Positions 1 to 8,504 are shown, numbered from the stretch's first letter. The stretch is DNA of 9,938 nt from JBEAOO01 sp041164825 (GCA_041164825.1 JBEAOO010000106.1:1-9938); one strand, 5' to 3'. Notes: generated by a model not told the origin, from the letters alone. Made by a program: numbers and translations.

Positions 1-2
1 CT

Positions 3-407
3 GCGTGCTCGGGCATGCCTGGCGGCGCCGCGTGGGTGGCGCTCAAGACCACCAAGTCGCCCAAGGAAGTCGGCCAGTTCCTCGACTTCATGGCGCAAGA
101 AGCGCAAGTGACGGAGTTCGCCTCGCGCACCGACACGCTGCCCGCCCATGCCGGTGTGGCCGCCAAGGGCGTGGACTACCCCGCCGCCGGCCCGCTGGCC
201 AAGGCCGCGCTGACCGCCTTCAGCCGCGGCACCAGCACCATTGCCGCGCCCGCCTACCAACTGCAAGGCTACAAGTACAACCGCGCGCTGATGCTGCCGA
301 CGGTGAGCCGGGTGACGCAAGCGATCGTGGGTGAGATCAGCGTCGACGAAGCGCTCAACAAGATCAGCACCGACATGGCCGAGGCCGTGAAGCAGGCCGA
401 GAAGTAA
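3..407 (+). CDS. CUT1 carbohydrate ABC transporter substrate-binding protein, C-terminal fragment
   Basis: This is the last 134 codons of a gene that starts before the window; the frame is open from base 3 to the TAA at 405-407. The visible part looks like the C-terminal lobe of an extracellular solute-binding protein family 1 member. It has a GGAAW turn followed by a KSPKEVGQFLDFM-type helix, a 'tdTLPAH' segment, and a final helix pair (SVDEALNKISTDMAEAVKQ) typical of sugar-binding proteins of the CUT1 family. Such proteins are secreted, bind a sugar or oligosaccharide in the periplasm and hand it to the permeases. The permease genes start 18 bases downstream, which supports this role. The signal peptide, N-terminal lobe and most of the binding site are outside the window, so the ligand cannot be judged. 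An ATG at base 15 is internal and not the real start. Confidence 0.88.
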   Translation, partial: ACSGMPGGAAWVALKTTKSPKEVGQFLDFMAQEAQVTEFASRTDTLPAHAGVAAKGVDYPAAGPLAKAALTAFSRGTSTIAAPAYQLQGYKYNRALMLPTVSRVTQAIVGEISVDEALNKISTDMAEAVKQAEK

Positions 408-425
408 AGCGAGCGTCGCCTGTCC

Positions 426-1415
426 ATGTCCGCAATGTCCAAGCTCTTGGGCTGGTGTTTTGACCTGCTGGAGCCGGTGTTCCGGCTCGGGCAGCGCTGG
501 CTCGGCATGTCACGCATCGGTTGGTTGTTTGTCGCACCCAACCTGCTGATCATCAGCGTTTTCACCTTCATCCCCATCCTCGTGAACCTGGTTTACGCGG
601 TGACCGGTGGGGTGAACCTGCTGCCCACCGAGCGTCCTTACACCGGGGTGGAGAACTTCACCATCCTGCTCGAGTGCCGGGACCACACGGACATCCAGAC
701 CTGCCGCACCGATGTCTTCTGGCGGTCGATCTTCAACACCGTGCAGTTCAGCCTGATCCAGGTCGGCTTGATGGTGTTCTTTGCGCTGCTGACGGCCTTG
801 GTGCTCAACCGCAAGATCATCGGTCGCGGCTTCTGGCGCGGGGTGTTTTTCTACCCCGTGCTGCTCTCGCCAGTGGTGGTGGCGCTGATCTGGAAATGGC
901 TGTTGCAGTCGCAGGGCGTGTTCAACGCTGTGCTCGGCAGCATGGGCGCCACGCCGGTCGATTGGCTGCTCGATCGCCAATGGGCCTTCTTCTGGGTGGT
1001 GGCGGTGTCCATCTGGGCCCACATGGGCTTCTACACGCTGATTCTGCTGGCCGGTTTGCAGGCGATCCCGCGCGATGTGTATGAAGCCGCCGAGATGGAC
1101 GCGGCCAAGCCCTGGCGTGTGCTGCGCCGCATCACGCTGCCGCTGCTGATGCCCAACCTGATCGTGGTGATGGTGCTGGCCATGATCCGCGCGGTGCAGA
1201 GCTTTGACGAGGTGTTCGTGCTCACCGGGGGCGGCCCCGGCTCGGCCACCACCTTCATCGTCCAGTACATCTACCAAACTGGTTTTGCCGAGCAGATCCA
1301 CCTCTACGGCTTGGCGGCTGCCGCCTCGTTGATCTTGGCCGCTGGATTGATGCTGTTGACCTTGGCGCAACTGCGCTTGTCCAAGGCCAGCGAAGCGGGC
1401 CAGACCCGCAAGTGA
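426..1415 (+). CDS. Carbohydrate ABC transporter permease, MalF/UgpA type
   Basis: A 329-residue inner-membrane permease of the binding-protein-dependent sugar transporters. The hydrophobic profile fits about six transmembrane helices, the first at about residues 33-58 (WLFVAPNLLIIS...). An N-terminal amphipathic cytoplasmic stretch of ~30 residues precedes it. The cytoplasmic EAA loop, which docks on the ATPase, is at residues 219-238 (YEAAEMDAAKPWRVLRRITL). The glycine normally found after the Asp of this loop is alanine (A226). The periplasmic loop after helix 1 carries two cysteines nine residues apart (C84, C93) that could form a disulfide. 'GGGPGSATTF' near residue 273 is typical of the family. 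The ATG at 426 has no strong ribosome site; ATG codons at 435 and 507 are alternatives, but 426 keeps the full N-terminal helix. It follows the binding-protein gene and overlaps the next permease, so co-translation is likely. Substrate not determinable. Confidence 0.93.
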   Translation: MSAMSKLLGWCFDLLEPVFRLGQRWLGMSRIGWLFVAPNLLIISVFTFIPILVNLVYAVTGGVNLLPTERPYTGVENFTILLECRDHTDIQTCRTDVFWRSIFNTVQFSLIQVGLMVFFALLTALVLNRKIIGRGFWRGVFFYPVLLSPVVVALIWKWLLQSQGVFNAVLGSMGATPVDWLLDRQWAFFWVVAVSIWAHMGFYTLILLAGLQAIPRDVYEAAEMDAAKPWRVLRRITLPLLMPNLIVVMVLAMIRAVQSFDEVFVLTGGGPGSATTFIVQYIYQTGFAEQIHLYGLAAAASLILAAGLMLLTLAQLRLSKASEAGQTRK

Positions 1416-2473
1416 AGGCGCACTCCACCATGCTTCGTTTTCTGACCCGCACCCGCGGCCGCAACCGGCTGGACTGGACCGATTGGGCGTCCTATGCCTA
1501 CCTGCTGCTGGGCCTGTTCGCCATGTTCGGCCCGGTGCTGTGGCTGGTGATGTCCTCGTTCAAGAGCGAGAGCGCCATCGGCCAGTTTCCGCCCACCTTT
1601 TTGCCCTACAGCCAAAAGACCGTGGCGGTGGCCGGCCACGAGCAGCCGCTGCCGCTGTTCATCGTCAAAGACGAGCAGGGCCACAGCCGCCAACTGGCCC
1701 AGGTGCGCCGCATTGGCATCATGGCCACCATGGTCGACCCGGCCCAGCCCGAGGCCGAGATCCGCGTCAACATCAACGCGCGCACACCGGTCAACGATCT
1801 CGACTTCGCCACCCGCAACTACACCGATCTGTTCGGCAAGTTCGCGTTTGGCGCCTACCTCTGGAACAGCGTGTTCATCACGGTGGTGGCCACGCTGCTG
1901 ACGCTGCTCTTCAATTCGATGGCGGCGTTCGCGCTCTCGAAGTACCGCTTCAACGGCCAGAAGACGGTGTTCCTGCTCATCATCGGCACGCTAATGATCC
2001 CGCCCACCATCATCTTGGTGCCGGCCTTCTTGGTGATCTCCAGCATGGGGCTGCTCAACAACCTGTGGGGCGTGATCCTGCCCGCGGTGGCCACCCCCAC
2101 GGGCGTGTTCTTGCTGCGCCAGTACATGCTGACCATCCCCGATGAGCTGCTCGAAGCCGCGCGCATGGACAACGCCAGCGAATGGCGCATTTACTGGAAG
2201 ATCGTGCTGCCCTTGGCCGCACCCGCCATGGCCGTGCTCGCCATCTTCTCGTTCATGTGGCGCTGGAACGATTTTCTGTGGCCGCTGATCGTGCTCTCCA
2301 AGGCCGAGCATTTCACGCTGCAACTGGCGCTCAACGCCTTCCAGGGTGAGCTCAACACCCAGTGGCACTACCTGCTGGCGATGACGGTGATCACGCTTAT
2401 CCCGATCAGCCTGGTGTTTGCCTTCTTGCAGAAGTACATCACCACCGGCATTGCCAGCGCCGGCGTCAAGTGA
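1412..2473 (+). CDS. Carbohydrate ABC transporter permease, MalG/UgpE type, with long periplasmic insert
   Basis: A 353-residue permease that pairs with the preceding one to form the membrane channel. The GTG at 1412 overlaps the upstream stop (GTGA), a usual translational coupling arrangement; an ATG at 1430 would shorten it by six residues. Helix 1 is at about residues 26-48 and the remaining five start at about residue 147 (GAYLWNSVF). The EAA loop is at residues 248-267 (EAARMDNASEWRIYWKIVLP), with Asn254 in place of the usual glycine. Between helices 1 and 2 lies a segment of about 95 residues (roughly 52-146), whereas MalG-type permeases of ~280-300 residues have about 25-30 there. The insert is hydrophilic, includes 'VRRIGIMATMVDP', and ends in the normal 'FATRNYTDLF' entry to helix 2. 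As it faces the periplasm it may contact the binding protein (inference). AglG-like alpha-glucoside permeases are also long, from memory, but this does not fix the substrate. Confidence 0.93.
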   Translation: MKAHSTMLRFLTRTRGRNRLDWTDWASYAYLLLGLFAMFGPVLWLVMSSFKSESAIGQFPPTFLPYSQKTVAVAGHEQPLPLFIVKDEQGHSRQLAQVRRIGIMATMVDPAQPEAEIRVNINARTPVNDLDFATRNYTDLFGKFAFGAYLWNSVFITVVATLLTLLFNSMAAFALSKYRFNGQKTVFLLIIGTLMIPPTIILVPAFLVISSMGLLNNLWGVILPAVATPTGVFLLRQYMLTIPDELLEAARMDNASEWRIYWKIVLPLAAPAMAVLAIFSFMWRWNDFLWPLIVLSKAEHFTLQLALNAFQGELNTQWHYLLAMTVITLIPISLVFAFLQKYITTGIASAGVK

Positions 2474-2485
2474 TTCCGTGAGCCT

Positions 2486-2517
2486 GGGCCGCGGTGTCGC
2501 CGTGACACCGCCTGCCC
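2486..2517 (+). promoter_or_regulatory. Intercistronic hairpin between permease and ATPase genes
   Basis: In the 74-base gap between the second permease and the ATPase gene there is a perfect 8-bp inverted repeat, GCGGTGTC (2491-2498) and GACACCGC (2504-2511), around a 5-base loop. The stem extends by four more pairs (2486-2489 with 2514-2517) across a small 1x2 internal loop. No T-run follows, so it is not a classical intrinsic terminator. Hairpins in this position often protect upstream mRNA or set different protein levels for membrane and ATPase subunits; that role is inferred here. Confidence 0.5.
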
Positions 2518-2535
2518 GGTTCCCCATGTCTCTTC

Positions 2536-2539
2536 AGGA
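2536..2539 (+). promoter_or_regulatory. Ribosome binding site for the ATPase gene
   Basis: AGGA eight bases before the GTG at 2548. It supports a GTG start for the ATPase. The nearby ATG at 2526 is in another frame and is not the start. Confidence 0.6.
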
Positions 2540-2547
2540 CCTCTCTC

Positions 2548-3549
<1,002 letters not shown>

Positions 3550-3594
3550 GCCGCCACCGATTCGACCGCTTCACCCGATTCGCCTGAGCACACC

Positions 3595-6039
3595 ATGCGC
3601 CTGGACCACCCTCCCGTTTTCGCCCTGCACCGCCGCAGCGGCAACCACCTCACGCTGCAAAGCCCTGAGGGCGCCGTGGCCCATGTCTGGGTGCTGGAGC
3701 AGGACATCGTGCGCCTGATGGTGCTGCCCAGCGGGCAGATGCAGATGCCGCGCAGCTGGACGGTGGCGCCCGGCTTGGCGAACCTGCCGGTGGACGGCCA
3801 CGACCGGCTGGACGTGAGCGCCTTTGCGCTGCCCGAGTTTGCGCTGGAAGAGAGCGAGGGCCAGTTGCGCCTCACCACCGAGCAGGTGCGCCTGACGATC
3901 ACCCTGCGCGGCCTGTTCTGCCAGTGGGAGAGCCGCCGCCACGGCGCCTGGGTGGTGACCGCCCAGGACCGCAGCACCCAGGCCTACAACTTCGGCTGGT
4001 GGGACGAGCGCGTCTACCACTACCTGCAGCGCACGCCGGGCGAGGCCTACTACGGTCTGGGCGAGCGCTCCGGCGACGCCAACCGCTCCGGCCAGCGCTA
4101 CCGCATGTGCAACCTCGACCCCATGGGGTACAGCGCGCGCACCACCGACCCGCTGTACAAGCACATCCCCTTCTACATCACCCGCCTGGGCGGCAGCGAG
4201 CCCGCCCGCGCCGGCACCTGCTACGGCCTTTTTTACGACACCTTGTCCGATTGCGCCTTCGACATGGGCCGCGAGATGGACAACTACCACGGCCACTACC
4301 GCCACGTCGTGGCCGACCACGGCGACCTCGACCTCTACTACATCGCGGGCGACGACCCCGCGGCCATCACCCGCCGCTACACCTGGCTGACCGGCCGGCC
4401 GATCTTTCCGCCGCGGTATGCGCTGGGCTACTCGGGCTCGACCATGAGCTACACCGATGCGCCCAACGCGCAAGCGCGCATGGGCGAGTTCCTGGCGCGC
4501 TGCGCCGAGCACGACATCCCCTGCGATTCCTTCCACCTCTCGTCGGGCTACACCTCGATCGGCCCGGGCCGCTACGTCTTCCACTGGAACCGCGACAAGT
4601 TTCCCGACCCCGCCGGCTTCGTGCAGAGCTACCTCGACCGCGGCGTGCGCCTGGTGCCCAACATCAAACCCGCGCTGCTCGACAACCACCCGCGTTTTGC
4701 CGAAGCACGCGCCGCCGGCCTGCTGGTGCAGGACCCCGACGGACAGCCCACGGCGGTGCAGTTCTGGGACGGCACCGGCGCCTACCTCGACTTCACCAAC
4801 CCGGCCACCATCGACTGGTGGAAGGCGCAGGTGACCGAGCAATTGCTGAAGTTCGGCATCCCCTGCACCTGGAACGACAACAACGAGTACGAGATCTGGA
4901 GCGACCAGGCGCAGGCGCACGGCTTTGGCCAGCCCTATTCGGCCAAGCGGGCCCGCACGCTGCAGACGCTGTTGATGATGCAGGCCTCGCACGCGGCGCA
5001 AACCGCGTTCGACCCCGAGCAGCGGCCCTACTTGGTCTCGCGCGCTGGTGCGGCCGGCATGCAGCGCTATGTGCAGACCTGGTCGGGTGACAACCACACC
5101 TCTTGGGAAACGCTGCGCTACAACATCCGCATGGGGCTGGGCCTGGCGATGTCCGGCGTGTCCAACACCGGGCACGACATCGGTGGCTTCTCGGGCCCCG
5201 CGCCGGGCCCGGAGCTGCTGCTGCGCTGGATGCAGTTCGGCGTGTTTTTGCCGCGCTTCAGCATCCACTCCTGGAACGACGACGGCACGGTCAACGAGCC
5301 CTGGATGTACCCGGAGGTCACGCCGCAGGTGCGCGCACTCATCCAGTTCCGCTACCGCCTGATGCCTCACCTGTATGACCTGGTGTGGCGCTACCACCGC
5401 GACTTCGAGCCCATCATCCGCCCCACGTACCACGACTTCCCCGACGACGCCCGCGCGTTCGAGGAGAACGACGAGATGCTGATCGGCGCCAACCTGCTGT
5501 TGGCGGCCGTGGTGGAGCCGGGACAGACCGAGCGCCGCGTCTGGCTGCCGGGCACGGGCGCCTGGGTCGACTGGCAAAGCGGCCAGCGCTGGGCCGCCGG
5601 GCAGCACATCACCTTGGCGGCGCCGCTGGCCGGCTTGCCGCCGCTGCTGGCGCGCGAGGGCAGCGCGGTGGCGCTCAACCTGGGCGAGATCCACTTCGAC
5701 GCGGTGCAGGACCAGCGCGGCTTTCGTGTGTTCCCGCTGCCGGGCGAGGGCGTGTTTGACGCCACGTGCTTTGAAGACGACGGCCGCTCGCTCACCGAAC
5801 GCGATGGCGCGCACGGCCAGTGGCGCCTGCAGGTGCGCAGCAGCGAGGCGGCCTTGCAGATCAGCGTGGCGCGTGAGGGCCAGCGCCCGCCGCAGGGCGA
5901 GCTGCTGTTGATCGAGCTGCCCGCCAGCGAGCGCCGCAGCTTGCAGTTCAGTGGTGCCACCTTGACGGGCGAGTGCCTGGTCGACGGCGGCGCCTGGCGC
6001 CAGCTCACGCTGCAGTTGCCCGCGCTCACCGCCGGCTGA
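3595..6039 (+). CDS. Glycoside hydrolase family 31 (alpha-glucosidase/alpha-xylosidase-like)
   Basis: An 814-residue retaining alpha-glycosidase of family GH31. The N-terminal beta-sandwich spans about residues 1-262 (with YYGLGERSG). The catalytic (beta/alpha)8 barrel starts near residue 269 (RPIFPPRYALGYSGS) and runs to about 620, followed by C-terminal beta domains. The nucleophile is predicted as D428 in TWNDNNEYEIW and the acid/base as D499 in WSGDNHTSW. Supporting family motifs are SRAGAAGMQRY before the acid/base, SGVSNTGHDIGGFSG, and the HSWNDDG...NEPW stretch. The nucleophile motif WNDNNE differs from the common WxDMNE of alpha-glucosidases and KTDFGE of YicI-type alpha-xylosidases, so the exact sugar is unclear. 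There is no signal peptide, so it probably acts in the cytoplasm on an imported glycoside. It starts 45 bases after the ATPase gene, supporting co-transcription with the importer. The ATG at 3595 lacks a clear Shine-Dalgarno; an 8-base direct repeat (CCGATTCG at 3557 and 3575) lies just upstream. A glucosyltransferase activity is also possible in this family. Confidence 0.93.
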   Translation: MRLDHPPVFALHRRSGNHLTLQSPEGAVAHVWVLEQDIVRLMVLPSGQMQMPRSWTVAPGLANLPVDGHDRLDVSAFALPEFALEESEGQLRLTTEQVRLTITLRGLFCQWESRRHGAWVVTAQDRSTQAYNFGWWDERVYHYLQRTPGEAYYGLGERSGDANRSGQRYRMCNLDPMGYSARTTDPLYKHIPFYITRLGGSEPARAGTCYGLFYDTLSDCAFDMGREMDNYHGHYRHVVADHGDLDLYYIAGDDPAAITRRYTWLTGRPIFPPRYALGYSGSTMSYTDAPNAQARMGEFLARCAEHDIPCDSFHLSSGYTSIGPGRYVFHWNRDKFPDPAGFVQSYLDRGVRLVPNIKPALLDNHPRFAEARAAGLLVQDPDGQPTAVQFWDGTGAYLDFTNPATIDWWKAQVTEQLLKFGIPCTWNDNNEYEIWSDQAQAHGFGQPYSAKRARTLQTLLMMQASHAAQTAFDPEQRPYLVSRAGAAGMQRYVQTWSGDNHTSWETLRYNIRMGLGLAMSGVSNTGHDIGGFSGPAPGPELLLRWMQFGVFLPRFSIHSWNDDGTVNEPWMYPEVTPQVRALIQFRYRLMPHLYDLVWRYHRDFEPIIRPTYHDFPDDARAFEENDEMLIGANLLLAAVVEPGQTERRVWLPGTGAWVDWQSGQRWAAGQHITLAAPLAGLPPLLAREGSAVALNLGEIHFDAVQDQRGFRVFPLPGEGVFDATCFEDDGRSLTERDGAHGQWRLQVRSSEAALQISVAREGQRPPQGELLLIELPASERRSLQFSGATLTGECLVDGGAWRQLTLQLPALTAG

Positions 6040-6063
6040 TCCACGGCCCATCCTTCAGACCCC

Positions 6064-6085
6064 CACCGCGCCCGAGGCGCGTGTG
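6064..6085 (+). promoter_or_regulatory. Hairpin between the GH31 gene and gudD
   Basis: In the 74-base gap there is a 6-bp GC stem, CGCGCC (6067-6072) with GGCGCG (6076-6081), around a 3-base loop. Three more pairs (6064-6066 with 6083-6085) extend it if T6082 bulges out. No T-run follows. It may slow or stop some transcription or protect the mRNA end, and it marks a possible boundary between the sugar-import genes and the sugar-acid genes. The role is inferred, and GC-rich DNA makes such stems fairly easily by chance. Confidence 0.3.
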
Positions 6086-6113
6086 CATTGCAACCCTTTC
6101 CAGACCTCCGCCC

Positions 6114-7448
6114 ATGTCCACTGCCTCCACCCCCGTGATCACCGCGATGCGCGTGGTGCCTGTTGCCGGCCGCGACGGCATGCTGCTCAACCTGAGCGGC
6201 GCACACGCCCCGTTTTTCACCCGCAACCTGCTGATCCTCACCGACAGCGCCGGCCGCACCGGCGTGGGCGAGGTGCCCGGCGGCGAGAAGATCCGCCAGA
6301 CGCTGGAGGACGCCGCGCCGCTGGTGCTGGGCCAGGCGCTGGGCAACCACCTGCAGGTGCTGCAGCGTGCGCAGCAGGCTTTTGCCGACCGCGACAGCGG
6401 TGGGCGCGGCCTGCAGACTTTCGATCTGCGCACCACCATCCACGCCGTCACGGCCATCGAATCGGCCCTGCTCGACCTGCTGGGCCAGCACCTGGGCCTG
6501 TCGGTGTGCGACCTGCTCGGCGAGGGCCGGCAGCGCGATGCGGTGGAGATGCTGGGCTACCTGTTCTTCGTTGGCGACCGCACGGCCACCGATCTGCCTT
6601 ACGCCAGCGAGCCGGGCGCGGACAACGACTGGTTCCGCCTGCGCCACGAGGCCGCCATGACGCCCGAGGCCGTGGTGCGCCTGGCCGAGGCCGCGCGCGA
6701 GCGCTATGGCTTCAACGACTTCAAGTTGAAGGGCGGTGTGCTGGCCGGTGACGCCGAGGTGGACGCGGTGACGGCGATCCACGAGCGTTTTCCCACCGCG
6801 CGCGTCACGCTCGACCCGAACGGCGGCTGGCTGCTCAAGGACGCGATCCGCCTGGGCCAGCGCATGCGCGGTGTGGTGGCCTATGCCGAAGACCCTTGCG
6901 GTGCGGAGGAGGGCTTCAGCGGCCGCGAAGTGATGGCCGAGTTCCGCCGCGCCACCGGCCTGCCCACGGCCACCAACATGGTCGCCACCGACTGGCGCCA
7001 GCTGGCTCACGCGCTGAGCCTGCAGAGCGTGGACATCCCGCTGGCCGACCCGCACTTCTGGACCCTGGCGGGCAGCGTGCGCGTGGCGCAAACCTGCCGC
7101 GACTGGGGCCTGACCTGGGGCAGCCATTCCAACAACCACTTTGATGTCTCGCTGGCCATGTTCACCCAGGTGGCGGCGGCCGCGCCCGGCAAGGTCACGG
7201 CCATCGACACCCACTGGATCTGGCAAGACGGCCAGCGCCTCACCACCGATCCGCTGCAGATCGTCGGCGGCCATGTGCAGGTGCCGAAGCAGCCGGGCCT
7301 GGGCGTGACGCTCGACATGGCCGAAGTGGAGAAGGCCCACCAGCTCTACCTGCAACATGGCCTGGGCGCGCGCGACGATGCCATGGCCATGCAGTTCCTC
7401 ATCCCGGGTTGGACCTTCCACCCCAAGCGGCCGGCGCTGGTGCGCTGA
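6114..7448 (+). CDS. gudD: D-glucarate dehydratase (enolase superfamily)
   Basis: A 444-residue enzyme that dehydrates D-glucarate (often also L-idarate) to 5-dehydro-4-deoxy-D-glucarate, the first step of glucarate catabolism, in the cytoplasm with Mg2+. The length matches the E. coli enzyme (~446). Its residues can be placed one position earlier than in E. coli: the KxK pair K204/K206 (FKLKGG), metal ligands D234 (TLDPNGGW), E265 (AEDPCGAEEG) and N288 (TATNMVATDW), and the Asp-His dyad D312 and H338 (SHSNNHFD). All are intact, which argues for a true GudD and not the inactive GudX-type paralogue. The capping-domain stretch GDRTATDLPYAS is also typical. The ATG at 6114 is chosen because the protein then starts like the family (MSTASTPVITAMRVVPVAGRDGMLL); the frame is open further upstream but that part is Arg/Pro-rich and not family-like. 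Shine-Dalgarno is weak. It sits between GH31 and a carboxylate receptor gene. Confidence 0.96.
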   Translation: MSTASTPVITAMRVVPVAGRDGMLLNLSGAHAPFFTRNLLILTDSAGRTGVGEVPGGEKIRQTLEDAAPLVLGQALGNHLQVLQRAQQAFADRDSGGRGLQTFDLRTTIHAVTAIESALLDLLGQHLGLSVCDLLGEGRQRDAVEMLGYLFFVGDRTATDLPYASEPGADNDWFRLRHEAAMTPEAVVRLAEAARERYGFNDFKLKGGVLAGDAEVDAVTAIHERFPTARVTLDPNGGWLLKDAIRLGQRMRGVVAYAEDPCGAEEGFSGREVMAEFRRATGLPTATNMVATDWRQLAHALSLQSVDIPLADPHFWTLAGSVRVAQTCRDWGLTWGSHSNNHFDVSLAMFTQVAAAAPGKVTAIDTHWIWQDGQRLTTDPLQIVGGHVQVPKQPGLGVTLDMAEVEKAHQLYLQHGLGARDDAMAMQFLIPGWTFHPKRPALVR

Positions 7449-7464
7449 ACCACCGTTGTTCGCT

Positions 7465-7511
7465 CTGCCTCTGCCTCTGCCTCTACCTCTGCCTCTACCT
7501 CTGCCTCTACC
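7465..7511 (+). repeat. Hexanucleotide tandem repeat (CTRCCT)n before the Bug receptor gene
   Basis: Seven complete hexamers plus five bases of an eighth lie head to tail: three CTGCCT units, then alternating CTACCT and CTGCCT. From 7477 it therefore also reads as a 12-base period. The + strand is pyrimidine-rich. The array lies wholly between the gudD stop (7448) and the receptor start (7527) and ends five bases before the receptor's AGGA ribosome site. It is not translated by either gene. Length changes by slippage would alter the spacing between any upstream promoter or regulatory site and the gene, not its reading frame. Confidence 0.9.
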
Positions 7512-7515
7512 AGTC

Positions 7516-7519
7516 AGGA
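7516..7519 (+). promoter_or_regulatory. Ribosome binding site for the Bug receptor gene
   Basis: AGGA seven bases before the ATG at 7527, directly after the tandem repeat. It supports the chosen start, which also gives a proper signal peptide. Confidence 0.65.
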
Positions 7520-7526
7520 CCTGACC

Positions 7527-8504
7527 ATGACGACTCTTGCTCGCCGCTTGTTGTGTGCTGCCGCCGTGGCCGCACTCGCGCTCACCACCACCCAGCAGGC
7601 CATGGCGCAAGCCTGGCCGGCCAAGCCGATCCGCATCATCGTGCCCTATACGCCGGGCGGCTCGTCGGACATCATTGCCCGCCTCATCAGCCAGCCACTG
7701 TCGGATGCGCTCCAGCAAACCGTGGTGGTCGAGAACAAGCCCGGCGCCAACGGCAACACCGGCACCGAGCTGGTGGCCAAGGCGCCGGCCGATGGCTACA
7801 CGCTGTTGCTCTGCGATGTGGGCGCACTGGCCATCACGCCGTCGATCTACACCAAGCTCGGCTTCGACCCGAGCAAAGACCTGCGCGGCGTGGGCATGCT
7901 GGCCTACTCGCCGCACCTGTTGGTGGTGCACCCCTCGGTGCCGGCCAACAACCTCAAAGAGCTGGTGGCCTTGTCCAAAACCACGCCGCTGAGTTTTGCC
8001 GTCACCGCCATCGGCAGCGCGCCGCACCTGGCCGGTGTGGCGGTGGAGCTGGGCAGCGGCGCCAAGTGGAACTACATCCCCTACAAGGGCGGATCGCAGG
8101 CCGTCCAGGACACCATGGGCGGCCAGACCCAGGTGCTGATGAACGGCATGCTGGCCACGCTGCCGCATGTGCAGTCGGGAAAGCTGAAGGTGCTGGGCGT
8201 GTCGCGCGCCACGCGCGTGCCGCTGCTGCCGCAGGTGCCCACCATTGCCGAGCAAGGCCTCAAGGGCTTCGAGTCGGGCACCTGGCAAGGCGTGTTGATG
8301 CCCGCTGGCACGCCGCAGCCGATCGTCGACCGCCTTGCGGCAGAGCTCACCCGCATCATCCGTTCGCCCGAGGTGCGCTCGCGCCTGACCGCGCAGGGCG
8401 CCGAGGTCTACACCATGTCGCCCACCGAATTGACCCAGTTTTACGCCCGCGAGCGTGTGAAGTGGGCCGGCGTGGTGGCGCAAGCGGGTGTGAAGCTCGA
8501 TTGA
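7527..8504 (+). CDS. Tripartite tricarboxylate transporter (Bug/TctC) family substrate-binding protein
   Basis: A 325-residue secreted receptor of the Bug family, which binds carboxylates and similar small molecules in the periplasm. Residues 1-28 form a signal peptide: positive MTTLARR, a hydrophobic Ala/Leu core, and a probable cut after AMA in QQAMAQAWP. The mature protein begins with the family hallmark WPAKPIRIIVPYTPGGSSDIIAR, followed by VVVENKPGANGNTGTELVAKAPADGYTLL, and later 'PYKGGSQAVQDTMGGQ' and 'VPTIAEQGLKGFES'. No genes for the membrane partners TctA/TctB are in the window, so this is an orphan receptor here, as is common in betaproteobacteria. Its place after gudD suggests an aldarate or other sugar acid as ligand, but the ligand cannot be read from the sequence. 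The start has a good AGGA site seven bases upstream. Orphan Bug proteins may also act in sensing and not transport. Confidence 0.94.
   Translation: MTTLARRLLCAAAVAALALTTTQQAMAQAWPAKPIRIIVPYTPGGSSDIIARLISQPLSDALQQTVVVENKPGANGNTGTELVAKAPADGYTLLLCDVGALAITPSIYTKLGFDPSKDLRGVGMLAYSPHLLVVHPSVPANNLKELVALSKTTPLSFAVTAIGSAPHLAGVAVELGSGAKWNYIPYKGGSQAVQDTMGGQTQVLMNGMLATLPHVQSGKLKVLGVSRATRVPLLPQVPTIAEQGLKGFESGTWQGVLMPAGTPQPIVDRLAAELTRIIRSPEVRSRLTAQGAEVYTMSPTELTQFYARERVKWAGVVAQAGVKLD

Noticed and set aside
3571..6051. A minus-strand open frame of 826 codons lying opposite the GH31 gene
   Set aside because: Its translation is Arg/His/Gln/Ala/Val-rich without known domains, and it is the antisense of a clear GH31 enzyme. 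GC-rich genes often leave such a frame open.
5973..6113. An extension of GudD by 47 residues to an earlier ATG at 5973
   Set aside because: The added stretch is Arg/Pro-rich, overlaps the end of the GH31 gene and does not resemble the N-terminus of glucarate dehydratases.
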